Shown here one piece after another: positions 47,900 through 60,536 of a stretch of DNA of 64,000 nucleotides. This stretch comes from Punctularia strigosozonata HHB-11173 SS5 (lineage: Eukaryota > Basidiomycota > Agaricomycetes > Corticiales > Punctulariaceae). Under the pieces are notes generated by a model. The model did not search any database, was not told where the DNA came from, and saw nothing but the letters and a program-made list of their open reading frames with translations. Position 1 is the first letter of the stretch. Every line of letters starts with the position of its first letter. Both the position numbers and the translations under genes were made by a program. Location: contig NW_006767438.1 of assembly GCF_000264995.1 (NCBI RefSeq), positions 186,001-250,000 on the forward strand, written 5' to 3'.

Positions 47900-49640
47900 C
47901 TGCTCGATGATACACCGAGACTGCGACCCACCGCATGAGTGTCCAAGATGCCGACAACCTTCCAAGCGGGGCGTGTCCCAATCCGCAGCGATGTGATGGT
48001 TGAAGACCTCTCATAGTTCTTTCGGACGGTGTAGGGTCCGAGGCCCCCTTGGCGGAGGAGACTCCTGTTTTCCCGTGCAGTATAGTAGGTTGGGCCTGCA
48101 AAGTACGATTGAGCTGACACAGCGTGCTGATCGGGGATGCATAGCCCGGAAGCAGCGCCGGATGCGGTAGAGTGGCCGCTAAAGCCTGGAGAGAAGAAAA
48201 TTCTTGTGATGGTGAGGAGGAGAGAGTACCGCCGAAGATCCTGCCGAGAATGCTCGCCCTCGACACCTTGAATGTAGGTGGGGATGTCCTTCATACCTGA
48301 AGTCGCTGGGTACGGAGAACGAAATGAAGGCAATCAGTGGGTGAGATACCAAAAGAAACCTGACGATTCCGGAGGTACGTCTCGAGTGGATTGTTCGCAT
48401 CGTGTAGAAGAGAGAGAGATACTCTGGGTGAAGCCTTGTAGCCCCTGACTGACAGCCCGGCGCCGTCGTAGTCTCCCCAGGCAGCTTGTAGAGCCAGAAG
48501 ACAATCGTTCCGAACTCACAATCGACGCCGTCGGTAATCCGCTACAAAGAGCGTCGACGCCATCCCGCAGAGAGTATCATTTCTTCGGGCAATATGTATC
48601 ATAGCGACCGCGTGGACCTCGCTGGGAGCCCTGCCTGTGTGCAGACGTACGCTAACCACGGTGCACCGAACGGAGTACGGGCGAAGCGCTGTCAGAGACG
48701 CAGTTGCCCACGCCGCAGGTTAAGGTTCGGAGTTACTTGCCGTTTCGGAAGACCTGCCTCCTAATAAGCTCTGCCTCAACTTCCACCTTCTGTGGTCTTC
48801 CGTCGACGTCGGAGTCCACCGATTGTTGTCGAGACCACGAAAAAGCAGGATCACGGCGCGAAACGTCTTCTCGCAGTCTTCTGCCAAGTTTTTTTAGCGA
48901 TGCACCCAGGTTCTTCCCGATGCCACGGTCAATATCGCGACCGACCGGCTGCTGGCAGACGGAGGCGCTTACGCCGGTCATTTTGCACAGGATCTACGTC
49001 GTTGCTGAACGAGTTGGGGAGCCCTGTAGCCTGATATACGACAAGCCACGGAGTCACTGCTTATAACTACGGTTTCTATTGACTTGGCGATGGGAACACC
49101 TCGCCGCACGTCGAGGTACCCGCACGTCACGCAACCGGCCGCGCAATCCTGCTTCCTTCGCAGTTCACGTCAAGCCACAGGCTTGCGCGGCTTTTTGCCC
49201 GAGCATGCAGCGCAGCGCCTTCGGACGGACCCATATGGGGTAAAGGGCTAGGAAGAAGTAACGAAACCCAGCGATGAAAGATCATGACCTTTGCCCGATA
49301 TCAACAAGTCCTTTCTATAGCTCTCTCGTATTTACTGGTCAACGCCACACAAGTGCAGTCGCTCATCCTACGGAAGCTGTTGGCACCGGACTTCGCGCTG
49401 ATTGGCTCTCCGGAGCTATCTCGTAAACGATGCCCGATAGAAGGTCTAGATGGACTCGATCATCGAAGGTGCCTGCGATCGACCCATCCTTCTCTGAGAA
49501 CCGAGAGCACGTTAGCGTGCAAGATGAAATGCCGACCATATAGGCCGGGACTCGTAGGGTTGTACGACGGATTTTCTCCTGCCCTCCATGGAAAACGACA
49601 CCAGCCTACCAGGAACCCTGGACGATTCAGAACGGGCGGG
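47900..49640. other. No supported gene
   Basis: The left part (to ~48350) could hold remnants of the 5' end of the decayed gene, with open frames on the minus strand. The right part (48704-49066 and around) shows no motifs. Confidence 0.35.
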
Positions 49641-49649
49641 TTTGGCGGT

Positions 49650-51272
49650 ATGTGCGCTTTGCTGACCGCGAAAATGCACCTAATCGTTTTCGTTCTGTGG
49701 CAGATCATAGGTGTCGCCGGCCTCTGCTCCGCCATATGCTCGTTCTCGTTGTTGAGCTACCTGCTGGTGAGTGTGTCGTGGCGTAGCTTGTGACGAGCGC
49801 GAAATTTTGCTAATGTGTGTTCAGTTCATCAATGGACATTACCCGTCCAGCTGGCGAATACAGCGGAGCCCACTGGCGACGGGCATTCGCGAGTTTTGCG
49901 CCAATGCGATGGGTCGATACCTCATGTCATTGATGGTCTCCGACTTCATCCAAGGTACCGCGTTCGCCGCCAATGTCCGGTGGGCCCAGAGGCGCGGCGT
50001 AGTGCAAGACTCGGTATGCAAGTTCCAAGGTAGGACGATAAGTCGTCGTCGCGGTGTGTTCCGGTGCTGACGACCATGCAAGGCATTCTATCGCAGGTTG
50101 GCGACATGGGAATACCTCTATGGTGCGTCTACTTCTTCTTCGAACTGCACACTGCTCATCCCCGAACAATAGGTCGTTGGTCATAGCTGTCCACACGTTC
50201 TGGTATGTTCCAGATGTTGAGTATGTTTTCCACCTCTGAGCTTCTCTTGCAGCCTCCTCTATATGAAACGGAAACCTGCGCCTTGGATTGCAATTGTTGT
50301 TCTGCCCGTCGTGTGGGCATTTGACATTGCGATGCCGCTCATCGGAACTATCGGACTCGAAGGACGTTTGAAGCGAGGGTCTTTCTGGGGCCCATCCGGT
50401 ACGAGAGACCGACCTTTGGGAATAGGAACCTCGCTTCTGACGTTGGCACCCAAACAGGAGCATGGTGCTGGGTAGCCGATAATTATCGGTTTTACCGTAT
50501 AGCGTTCTTCTATGTGAGATATCGTCGGTGGCGGTCGTCCATTAGTTTAAGCTGATATTCAGTATAGGCATGGGTCTTCCTCACACTCTCCTTCTCCGTC
50601 ATCATCTATAGTGAGTTGGCGGTGAAGGTCGAACGTTTTGATGCTCATCATTGTTATCTTTACGCAGCTTTGATTTACCTCAAGTTCACTGGCATTTTCC
50701 ACGGCACTCCTATACGTTCAGTACCTTCCAGCGTGAGCGAACAGACAATAATCACGCATCGCATGGTCAAGATCGCCCGGCGGCTGATGTGGTATCCGAT
50801 CAGTTAGTGCTCCACACATGAGATAGCTGGCGTGAAATCAAAAGTACTAACGGAGAACCAAGTGTACATGGTCATTGTTGTTCCTGTGACTATCTGTCGT
50901 CTCGGAAGTCTTGCAGGCTGGGATGCACCGTTTGGTCTTTACGTATTCGCAGGTGTATGTTTCGCCAGCTCCGGTACGCCACATCACCTCCATGTACTTC
51001 GTCGACATAACTGACCTAAACCATCCCTCACAGGCACGATTAACTCCTTCCTGTTCCTGTTCACCCGACACTCTTTCATTCTGGATCGGGTCCGCCCCCG
51101 CATCCAGATTTCGACGCATCAAGTGACCGTGGTAGACGACGGCGAAGGCAACACGCGGACAAAACACTCCCAGGAATATACCGATCTCGATATGTCCTCT
51201 CTCTCCACCTCCACCACGGCCTGTAGATACGAGCTCAATTTCGACGGACATTCGGGGCATCAGTCGAAGTAA
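49650..51272 (+). CDS. Seven-transmembrane receptor (Git3/cAMP-receptor-like GPCR)
   Basis: Probable start ATG 49650 (alternative 49674). TM1 is IIGVAGLCSAICSFSLLSYL; exon 1 ends at 49766 and exon 2 starts at 49825. TM2 lies in MGRYLMSLMVSDFIQGTAFA and TM3 in ILSQVGDMGIPLWCVYFFFE. TM4 is WIAIVVLPVVWAFDIAMPLI, followed by WCWVAD in the outer loop. TM5 is FFYAWVFLTLSFSVII, TM6 YMVIVVPVTICRLGSLAG, and TM7 LYVFAGVCFASSGTINSF ending LFLFTRH. A polar C-terminal tail of ~60 residues ends GHSGHQSK at 51272. This is the form of fungal Git3/cAR-like receptors, plasma-membrane sensors coupled to G-alpha. The ligand is unknown. Most inner junctions are good GT-AG sites, but I did not sum the full model. 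Confidence 0.75.
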
Positions 51273-52003
51273 ACTTGACACGTGCGTCCCAGCTTCTAGC
51301 CAAAAAGAATTGTTCGATGCAGTAGCCCCCGAAACTGTCTTTCCGCTCTCATATCGCACGTCGCTCTTGCTTTGCTATCGAATCTTACTTTATAAACGTA
51401 GTATTACTACATTACACTCGTTTATGTACCACCACAAGCTGTATAGCACACGATACAGTATATATCGATGGCAATGGACATGGGCTTCTGTCGCTGCATG
51501 CATTCGCCCATAGCCAGACGTTATCGGAAGGTAAAAGGCATTGGCTGATCTTCGTCGCATAAGGTTCGAGTACAGCAGCGAAGAGATAAGTCTTGCTCTA
51601 TGTGGTCAGATGCCATACGGCAGTCCCATCTGGCTGCGGCTGCGTTCGTGGTGGTAACTGCGTAGAAGAAGACCTGAGGGCAACTGGTCAATGAAATCCG
51701 CAGCTTGGGAAACGGCAACTGCGAAGGGGGCCTGGATCATGAAGGTAGCTTGATCGGCGCTGTCGCACGACTCTGGGATGAGAAAGGGCTCTGATGGATA
51801 CTTTACCACAGCCTTCCAGTATCTAACAGGACTGCCCAGCGTAGCCTTCGCCTTTGCGATGATCGTTGCACGCAATGATGATATGATTAAGCATGATAAC
51901 ACGGCTGCATCGGACTAGGAAAATGACTATATTCTGCTTGTAGCCAGTCACTCGCTGAAGAAACCTGTCGAAAGCTCGTGCAGGGACTCACACTACCATA
52001 ATT
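51273..52003. other. Convergent intergenic region
   Basis: Between the 3' ends of the receptor gene and the mitochondrial ribosomal protein gene. The 51606-51902 minus frame has no motif. Confidence 0.4.
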
Positions 52004-53103
52004 TTAACTGCTTTGCTCGACAGGCTGTTCCGTTTCTCTCGATTGAGGCTGCCCGCCCATCTTCACTGAAACCTCGTTTGCATGACGCAAGAGATCTGCG
52101 GAGACGGGAACACGTTGAGCGGCCAAAATACGAGGGAGAATGCGTGTATGAAAGACATGGCGAGCTGCCGTTCCACCCTGCACAGGAAGCAAAGGTGAGG
52201 GTTGATACAAACAACCTTGTGGGTGACACGTACGTGTTGGTGGAATATGCCGCCGATGATTGCCTCTACGGTCGTCCCCGTCACTTTGTAAAAGCCGACG
52301 GTGCCTCTCCACACCTTCTTCCCATCTTCACCGAACTGTGGCCTCCTCCGGTCGTCGAACTCGTCTCCCGGCTCTCGATGCGCACCCGCACCTGCTTCCG
52401 GAGGCGTCCACCGCACGACGCGGCCAAGCTGCCAGTCGACACCCACGAATTCGCCGAGGCAGTAGGTGTTCAAGACGCGTTCCGCAACCTCTTCAGCGTT
52501 GACGTGTTTGCCTTCCGGTCGAGGGGCGGAGGCGAGAAAGGTGTGCATATATGCCGCAAGAACCCGTCTGCCTTTGCATCACGAGTGATGAGAGGAGAAA
52601 ATAGCAGCACGAGGAGCGTTCGCATACCTATGAAGCTAAACCGGGCGTTATGCCCATTCACCGCATCTCGATGACTCGCGTGCGTGAGCACCCGCCGCGC
52701 CAACTCCTGAGGAAACTGAAGTGGAGAGAACAGTGACTCCAAATGTTGGACGAGGAGAGGAGCGCGCGATGGTGCGTCCGGTCGCGGGTATTGCTGGTTT
52801 ACGGAATGGGTCGCCGTGCGCGGATATGAGTCGGCGTGTTGAACGTATGCACGTTGCCTCTCCGGAACCTGTTCAGGTTTGTGCGCGAGCTGCGCTTGCG
52901 CTTGCTGTACGGTACATGATGAATGGATACACCGCCGGGTAAAACCTAGAGAGCAACGTTGCACCCAGCTCAGCACCAAGGTCCGGCGAGGAATGCGAGA
53001 ACGACTCACCGGAAGCTGTCCGAGGCGGCGCAAGTGCGTTCACGACCGGTGCCTTCTCAATGGCCCTCAGCGAAACATTCAAGCAGCGAAAGCTTTGGGC
53101 CAT
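52004..53103 (-). CDS. Mitochondrial large-subunit ribosomal protein with RNase III fold (mL57/mL44 type)
   Basis: Four exons (53103-53010, 52945-52628, 52571-52234, 52177-52004) close exactly at 307 residues. The N-terminus MAQSFRCLNVSLRAIEKA...RRCIHSS is a clear mitochondrial presequence. The RNase III-like helical domain follows: LFSPLQFPQELARRVLTHAS with HNARFSFIGRRVLAAYMHTF, then GEFVGVDWQLGRVVRW, VWRGTVGFYKVTGTTVEAII and GGTAARHVFHTRILPRIL. The acidic catalytic residues of true RNase III are not evident, as in the ribosomal members. No double-stranded RNA-binding domain is present, so mL57 (yeast Mrpl15) fits better than mL44 (Mrpl3). It is a structural part of the mitoribosome. Confidence 0.85.
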
Positions 53104-53401
53104 TGGAGACAACTATACGGTGAAGTCGGGACACGACGAGAGCGGACAGCAGCAAAAATCCAGGCCCTTACGGCAGACTCCGACTCCGACACGCGACGCG
53201 AACTCCGACTACCTGTTCTCCGACGACGAACATGTTACTTATTCTCATTCCTGTGGTCCACTGTACATCTATGCAAGAACAAGCCTTACGAAAGTTCGAT
53301 GCAAGATAGAAGGTCATGCATGGAATTCCTCCTCGGCAGGGGGCGGAGCATCCACCTATCTAGCATCGCGCCATGTCTGAGCGTACAGTAGTGATGAACG
53401 C

Positions 53402-55339
53402 TCACGACTCAGTCGTGAACGTGGGGAGCGGCGGCAAAGGTCGCATGTGTCGCAGCATGTATATCGGCGTCGCAATATCGGCATGGCGATTTTTCTCATC
53501 AATCGGTCGCTGTACGCGGCGCATGAATATTCGTGTGAGTAAACATGCATTTTGATGGGACGTCATTGCCAGAAGACGAACCTCGGGCCCACGAGACTTT
53601 CCGTCTGCCGGGCTGGTATTCCACGTAGAAGTCGTCGCAGGAGACCTCATTCGACTCTTCCCGCCGAGATCCGGTGATCCACGCTCGCTGAAACGTGGAA
53701 GAGTCAATGATCCTTGTTCTTGCCTAAGAGAGTTCCGGTAGTTCATCCTGTTTCCTCGTTAGTCATGCTGCATTGAACCACAGATGCGTATCTCAGTAGC
53801 TTACATGGCTAGCATGCTGTTAATGTAGATTTTAGACGTCATCACCTGCAATGCTAGGAAAGCGGAGTAATGGTCGGTAACGAGTAGCTGAGAGAAGTTA
53901 GCGAGCTTCAACTAATGAGCACTAAGATTATTTGGCAGCGTACGATGAGTGCGGAGAAATGGAAGACGCTAAAGCAAGCGATACACTCAACCGGTTGATA
54001 TGAAACAAGCGGATAAGTTAAAGGCGACTTACCTTGTGAACAGGCCAGAAACAATGGCATAGATTATCAAAGTATGGATGAATGATTCGTTGCTGGGAAA
54101 GAGCCGTGCGATGAGTACTGCTTCCAGGCACGAAGATAGACCGAGTGTGTCATACCCCAGCTCCCTTACTCGCGCCTGCCGAAGGAACAGGCATATCGCG
54201 GTTGTGAGAAGAATGTCGGTTACGGGCTGTACGACGGTGGCGGCCAGCAATGCATCCTTAGAGGATGAAACCACTTCACTGGCTGGATCATACGTGTGAA
54301 GAATGCGTGCGTACTGTGAGACCGATTGACCGTATGTTCAACACGTATACATTGGCACTAATGTTAGTGGGAGCATGATCAGCTCTGATCGCTACGGCCA
54401 AGACATCACATATGCTTACACTCTGGCCGCTGAGACTGGTGTCAACGTGCACGGCACGGGTCAAAACCATGTTTGATGATATGCTGCCTCGAGGACGTAC
54501 ACAAGGAAGCAACTACGGGCACCGAGTTAGGGAAGAATGCTGATTAAGATCGAATGACTTACCCCATGACCCCGCTACGGCAGCAGCCTGATGGAACGAC
54601 CTCAACTTAGTGATAGTCGACCAATCATACCTGTAGGACTCACTGCCGCAGCTAGCCAGATGCGCCTGTGTATGAAGACTTGCAACATATCATAGTCAGC
54701 TCAGTGTGAGACTCGCGGCCAACATCAATCATTAGTACCTTTCCACATTTGTAGAGCGTAGACCGTCTGCACAGCAGGTATCAGAATCAACTAAAGCCAG
54801 AATCAGGCCATGCTCTAAGGTAGTGAATAGCGCCCTACAGTTAAAACAAATTCGAGCTAGAAATATTATTGTTAAGACAATTGTTAATAGTGCATCTTGA
54901 CAGGTAAGAAGACGGTACCTTTAGACTCCTGTATTTGTTCGTGAGTGAAATGCGACATCTTCGATTCAATCTCATGCGTACCACACATCAATGTCAAGAG
55001 CGTCGTGATGGTTGTGCCATAGGGTTTCAATGGTGTAGAATTGGGTCGCGTGTGCCACCAAGATGAAGATGACAATATCCAAAGCGCCCAGCACTAGTAA
55101 CTGAGATTGAAGATGTCCATGGTCAGATTGCCCGAACGAAGATACGGGAGGCTTACCTTGGCTCGAGTAAACAGATGATCGTGTGTAAACCGGGTCATGT
55201 ACACGCACAGCTGTACGATGGTCAAACCGGCGAGCACCGCGGCAAACAAGAGTCCGATGAACAAGGCCGTTAGCGCGTCCTTGTCAAAAGCGCCGATGTA
55301 GTCCGCAAACGCGTCCATATGCTTGGAAGAATGTTTCAT
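53402..55339 (-). CDS. DUF6534 multi-pass membrane protein
   Basis: Starts at ATG 55339 or 55318 (MDAFADYIGAFDKDALTALF). Family blocks follow in order through short exons: LAGLTIVQLCVYMTRFTHDH, LGALDIVIFILVAHATQFYT, WHNHHDALDIDVW, a middle VSILIPAVQTVYALQMWK, HRRIWLAAAV, and QPVTDILLTTAICLFLRQ. Then come FIHTLIIYAIVSGLFTR, KIYINSMLAM joined to NYRNSLRQ, and a polar tail to about 53402. Seven membrane helices are expected. DUF6534 (old name for Agaricomycete receptor-like membrane proteins) has no known function. The stop is taken from the open frame of the last exon. The middle exons between 54290 and 54880 are approximate. Confidence 0.75.
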
Positions 55340-56122
55340 GGTTCCAGCCGGGTAATCGCAACTGCCGCCCGCGGTCGAGAAGAGGAATAGGGCGAGGCGG
55401 GTAGTGGCTTCATCGCCGCAGGTACACGGGACTCGTCTAGTACTGCTCTGCGTCTGCCAATATTAGCCCGTGTCGGTACACTGGTGACTAGCCCTGATGC
55501 AATCGTCCGGCGACCTCATCACGGAGATTACCCGATGGCGAGTGAGCGCTGACTGCAGCAGGCTATATTTGCGGTCCAGTGAGAGGCCCGAGGAAATAAG
55601 GGTCGGAGTTTGCCAGTTCAAGGCCAGTGATGCACGGTCTATTGGCCATATCGACTACCGAGTGGAGGAGACGTTACTCTCGGTCGTTACGAATAGCCCG
55701 CAAATTCTCGCAGACGTCAGTTTCTGAGAGTGTATAACATCACGAGCTTTGTCAATAGCTGCAGCGTGGATTCAGATATGGGATACCGATGTCTACCATT
55801 TTGCTCCGCAAAGGCCGAGTATTTGAAGAGAAGCATCCAATTTGCGATCAAGCGTAGTGACGCACAGAACGGGGGCGCGGAACAGGGCTGCGCGCATGGA
55901 CACACACCGTCCGAAGCGGAAGTTTCTGTGGGATCAAGAAGAGTTCGGAGCGCGCAGGAGCGCGCGCCCGCGGATTTCTCACGATCGCAGGACAGCGTTC
56001 TTGTTACTACCGTGGCAGTAGCGGGCACTCCAGGCGATAAGCATGGTCTTTGTCAAACCACCTACCTACCTACCTACCACCACCACCTCAACGCTCTCAA
56101 CACACGAGCATTCTTCCTAACA
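55340..56122. other. Divergent promoter region of the DUF6534 and KDEL-receptor/PAH genes
   Basis: About 780 bases between two genes reading apart. Open frames at 55497-56028 show no motifs. A short CTAC microsatellite lies just before the plus-strand gene. Confidence 0.45.
56061..56078 (+). repeat. CCTA microsatellite
   Basis: Four and a half perfect copies of CCTA about 45 bases upstream of the probable start codon of the KDEL-receptor/PAH gene, in its likely 5' leader. Confidence 0.8.
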
Positions 56123-57527
56123 ATGAACTGGTGGTTGAATAGCTCACTGTGCCCGTTGAGACTCGTTGGTTCGCGATGATTTCATTCCTCGTCGTCTGTG
56201 CAAGTAGTGACGCCCACCGTGTAGCCGATTTCTCTTTGGTGTTCTCATTCCCGGCGCTGTTCTACCACATTCACAAGCATGGAGTTGATAGTACGTCTTG
56301 CGCTGATGCCGAACCTATGCACGAGTCTCACCGCGCCGTTATTTCTTTCAGACGTCTCTTTCGAGACGCAGGTGTTGCAATTCATCACATTCCTGCTGCG
56401 CTACTGGGATATCTTCTACTTCGAGCAGACCAACTACAACGGTGTTTACAAGACACTCTACCTGTTCTGGGCGTACGCCACCATTATGATACTATTCGGT
56501 CAGCGCCGTAGATGCCAGACTCTGGACGGTGTCAAACCCACTCCTTTTCAAACCCGTCGCGTTCTCCCTCTTCTCGCCCCATGCCTTCTGTTAGGCTTTG
56601 TCAACAACTACGGTCCTACCATGTCGTTGAACGACTTCTTCCGCGAGAGTTCCCGGCGCTTCGTCTTCCTCAGCGAAACCGCCTGGGCCATGTCGATCTA
56701 CCTGCACGTTGTCGCATTCATACCCCAGTTCCAGCAGCTCGTCATCGCAGCGCGCACAACTCGGATTGAAACTACAATGATGGTGTACCTGGTCTCGGTT
56801 TTCCTGTTCAGGGCGCTGTATCTCCCGCACTGGTTCATCCGGTGAGCAGCTACACTTGTATCGTGTAGGCTTGGCTAACAAAAGTTTTGGTCACGTACAG
56901 TTATCTGGATCAAGGCATGCTCGACCCTCTTGCACTCTCTGCTGGTGTCGTCCAAACAGTAGTGTTCATGGTAGGAGGCCTCCTTATAGTTACCAACAAC
57001 AGACGTGCTCTCCCTGGATCCGACTCAGAGCTGGGCACGCCGCTCCTCGATGAGGGAGAGACGCTGTCCAAGGGCTCAATCGACATTGCTCTCTCGGAGA
57101 AGACTCCTGTTGTCCCTGAAGATTCTCCACGGACGCCGAGCCTTACCGATGCCCTGGCCTACCTCGACCAGGTCAAGGCCGAGCTCAACAACCCAGTGGA
57201 ATACAACAAGTTCCTCATTCTCATGCAGAAATTCAGGAGCGGGAAGTGAGTTTCAGCCCGCGACATTCGTCAGTGTTTGCTTGCTCACATTTCGTCGTGC
57301 ACAGTTTGGACACCTCGGGCATGATCGACGAGATCATCGTGCTTTTCAACAGCCATCCTTCCCTCATCCTGGCCTTCAACACGTTCCTGCCCTCCGGCTA
57401 CTACATTGTCCTCGCAGTGGGTGGTCTGCATGTTGTAGTCAACACACCACAGGGCACTTCCACGTTCGCCATTGGTGCTGCCTTGATCACTGGCGACCAC
57501 CAGTGCCAATGCGCCGCTTGCGTGTAA
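56123..57527 (+). CDS. ERD2/KDEL-receptor-like membrane protein fused to a C-terminal PAH (SIN3-type) domain
   Basis: The receptor half matches the ERD2/PQ-loop fold: FSLVFSFPALFYHIHK, DNVSFETQVLQFITFLLRYW, NYNGVYKTLYLFWAYATIMI, LLAPCLLLGFVNNYGP, TAWAMSIYLHVVAFIPQF, MMVYLVSVFLFRALYLPHWF and DPLALSAGVVQTVVFMVGG. The exon 56901-57245 continues without a break from the last helix through an acidic linker (GSDSELGTPLLDEGETL) into SLTDALAYLDQVKAELN. The next exon (57305-57527) gives TSGMIDEIIVLFNSHPSLIL and FNTFLPSGYYI, a complete paired amphipathic helix as in SIN3. A short tail with NTPQGTS, also seen in stand-alone PAH proteins of mushrooms, follows. ERD2 C-termini face the cytosol, so the PAH should too. 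The first exon (ATG 56123 or 56176) is not certain. Confidence 0.85.
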
Positions 57528-57730
57528 ACAGGTGCGGACATGACTCTGGTCTCCTGTCTATGTGCGCTCTCGTTCTCTGAAGGCTGTTCGGTGACTTTCT
57601 TGTCGTGTTGTGTTCTGTGTCTCAGTTCGTCGGAATTGCTAATGTGATACAGATCCGAAGTGGAGTGTACATGTACTAGTTCTATGCGATAAGATCGTGG
57701 ATGTACGGTATTCAGAAGGGGTATAAATAG

Positions 57731-59414
57731 TTACGGCATCTCTCGCGGTTCCCCACCCCGAGGTCTACGGAAGTCTACCATAGGTATGACCTCTTCTTCG
57801 TCACGACGGGTATATATCTCCGTATTCCTCTGTATAGCAGCGAAGCCTGCCGGAGTACGGGGCCGATATCGATCCCTGCCATCGTTGAGCTGCTCATTCG
57901 TTCGCGCGTGCCCTGTTGGATAAGCACGGCCGCTCCATGAGATTCGTCGGCTTTCACGGGCTTTACCGAGGTCGTGCGGAACCGAGGGATGGCTGGTGCT
58001 GGACGCCTGCGGATCGCTGGCATGGAAATTACGAAGATTCAGGACGACCCTGTGCATAATTCAGAACTCTATTGCTAGAGATATCGATCAATGGGTACAC
58101 TCACCGATTAATCATGATTGATGTCATAATTTCTGAGAATGGGGCGAAGAACGGTTTCAAAGATTCTTCGGATACACTCTGATGATCATTGTGAGTACAG
58201 CAGCGAGGCGGTAGCAAGAACACGTACCAAATAGACAACCACGTTAAGAAGGTTCGCAGAGAAAATTGCGAAGAAGTACACAATGCCATCCTATGGACAA
58301 GTTGCTTAGAACAAGATTAGAGGGCATTCATAGTGGATCATTACGCGAAGGAAAAGCTGCATAAAACTACGAATGATCAGTGCGCCAATTCGATACGCGG
58401 TAGATCAGACGCGGGTGACGTACGGCATCTTTGAACCCCGACTAACGTGCGTTTTTGCCCACCATAAAGTCAGGATGAAGATAACACTATCGGTCACTAA
58501 AGGCGCAATCCATAGTCCTGAGAATAGTTGTGTTTGCCCCACAAGGATGCATCCCGGAGCACCAGGGATGACGGCCTGTACCGCTGTAGCGCTGATTAGC
58601 AGAAGATAGCGAGAGAATGCGTTGAATTCACTTACCGAAGCTCTTCGCAAGGACGTAGGACTGTACTGCTATCTGCGAGCAAAACACGAGTGATAGTAGC
58701 CCCAGTGCGATGCGACTGCCTCCATAAAGCGCATAGACGCGGAGTATCATGATGACTGGACAACGGGAGACCTTCAGCCGTCCATTGCTTGATCCTTGGC
58801 TATCCACTCACGCTCGCAAACAGCAGTAACAGTGACGAGGCCAGCACCCTCGTACCGCACAAAGCGTTTACACCTATGAGCGAGTCAAATCTTGCATCTT
58901 CCGATGATACTTGATACACGCACGTCTATGAATAGGCATTGGTGATTATTGAACAGACCTTTCCGGCGCGCATGAAAGCTCACCTCCAGAGGCCATTCGG
59001 CAGGGAATCCTACCATGACGACGATGAGCTCAAGGGGCGTGAGATATCGGTTGATCATAAAGAAGACAGTTGCGGAAGTCCATGGTCGATTCCATATGGT
59101 TTCGATCTGTGATGTATCACGGGATGAGTGAGCAAAACATACCTGCTCATGAGGGTGTCATACCTCTTGATTAAGCGTTAGCACTTGCCAATGGAGGGTG
59201 TTAAATGGACCTGAATGCAAGATCGGTATCAGACTCATACTTACGATGATCATATATCAAGACTGTGTAAAGTCCGGCTTGAAACCTGCTTGCGGTCTGC
59301 CTATGAAATGACGTGAATGAAGGTAGCCCAGACATCCTTTGGTGAGAGGACGCACAGATTCTCCTGAAACGCCAGTAAAAGCGCGGACATGGCCGACGAG
59401 TTCAGTCCATCCAT
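57731..59414 (-). CDS. DUF6533 multi-pass membrane protein (copy 3)
   Basis: ATG 59414 opens MDGLNSSAMSALLLAFQEN. Splicing then gives LTLNQEIETIWNRPWTSATV, FFMINRYLTPLELIVVM, middle helices, PGCILVGQTQLFSGLWIAPL with TDSVIFILTLWWAKTH, VLIQDGIVYFFAIFSANLLN, and LILNLRNFHASDPQ. A charged 90-residue tail ends RPRGGEPREMP at 57731. The order and spacing match DUF6533 proteins. Sequence similarity to the pair at 13.8-17.2 kb is only at the family motifs, so this is not a recent copy. Function unknown. Several middle junctions are approximate. Confidence 0.75.
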
Positions 59415-60505
59415 AGTGAATCGTTATCTAGGAGCCTGCGGGCCAGCTCGCAGTACTGCAGGACGGGCAGGGAAGCCAAAGAGGAATAAGGCAACACCCT
59501 CATGGCGCTGAAGCGAGCTGCAATATGTACTGTCTGCAGCGTCCCATAGATGCGAGCAACTCTGATACACTCGCAGAAGATCACAAGGCACTGCCCAATA
59601 CGGATCATTTTATCACCGGAAGGAGGGACGAGAGCAATGCTCACCAGTGGTAAAGTTGATGCGGCACACAAAGCTTGAAACGACGAGAAGCGCGTCTTCA
59701 CCGTAACTTAGCGCGCCCGCAGTGCTTCATGAGCGGAAGAAGTTGCTCTTGCAGCGCGTTCATCAAACCCACATCCCACACCGAGCTCCTCAACCCACTG
59801 CTAGCCGTCCGGCGACAGAACCTAAGTTCGGATCAAAATCCTTGAAGGAGTGGGAGTGATGTCAGCTTCATTCAAGCAATGGCTTCAATTCAGTCCAGCA
59901 TACGCACGCGCCTATGATCAAGGGCACAGTCATGATGCCGTGGTCTGTGGTTATTTTCTCACAAAAATTCTCACGAATTTGCTTCGAGATGTTTGCGAGT
60001 TGAAGATGCATACTTATCCGAGGCAACCGCGAATCCAGCTACTGGCCACGGAGCTAGCGATCGTGTTTAGCCCAAGATTCGGAGAGGTTTATGCAGGGTA
60101 TGACTCGATGGAACTTTGGAAGGCAAACGTGGGCGGATGGAGACTTGCGAATAGATAGTGGGGGATAAACCGGCGGATCCTGCATTTGGCTAGGAACGGT
60201 TCAGTCCATGATCTTCGAAGTATATGATGCGCCGGCCAGTCATGATTCTCGGATCAGGACTTCGGGTGTATGGACAAATCGTGGCCATCGTTTGCGTGCA
60301 GCCGCTCAGCGGGAGCATCTTCGAACCACCGACACGAAGAGTTCCATCGAACACCCCGAGTGGATCGAAAGCCTATTTTGTAGTCCGAAGTCCATCACAA
60401 AAGGTTTTCAAACTTCAGGATCCGGAGTTCTGCGCCGCAGATGTAATCAGAATAGGGCAAGTGGATGGATCTCGCAAGTAGTAGTCATCGGCGGATGAAC
60501 ACGGG
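59415..60505. other. Intergenic between DUF6533 copy 3 and a DNA transposon
   Basis: Open frames at 59402-59701 minus and 59850-60158 plus lack motifs. Nothing else is recognised. Confidence 0.4.
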
Positions 60506-60515
60506 AGTTTTCTAT

Positions 60516-60536
60516 GAAGGTGTTTATTGGACAAAA
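60516..60536 (+). repeat. Left terminal inverted repeat
   Basis: Begins GAAGGTGTTTATTGGAC and ends with AAAA. Pairs with 61571-61591 in inverse orientation, three mismatches in 21. Confidence 0.75.

Noticed and set aside
52470-53033. Longer N-terminal extension of the ribosomal protein without intron 1
   Set aside because: The frame has no ATG there; splicing 53103-53010 to 52945 gives a proper start and presequence.
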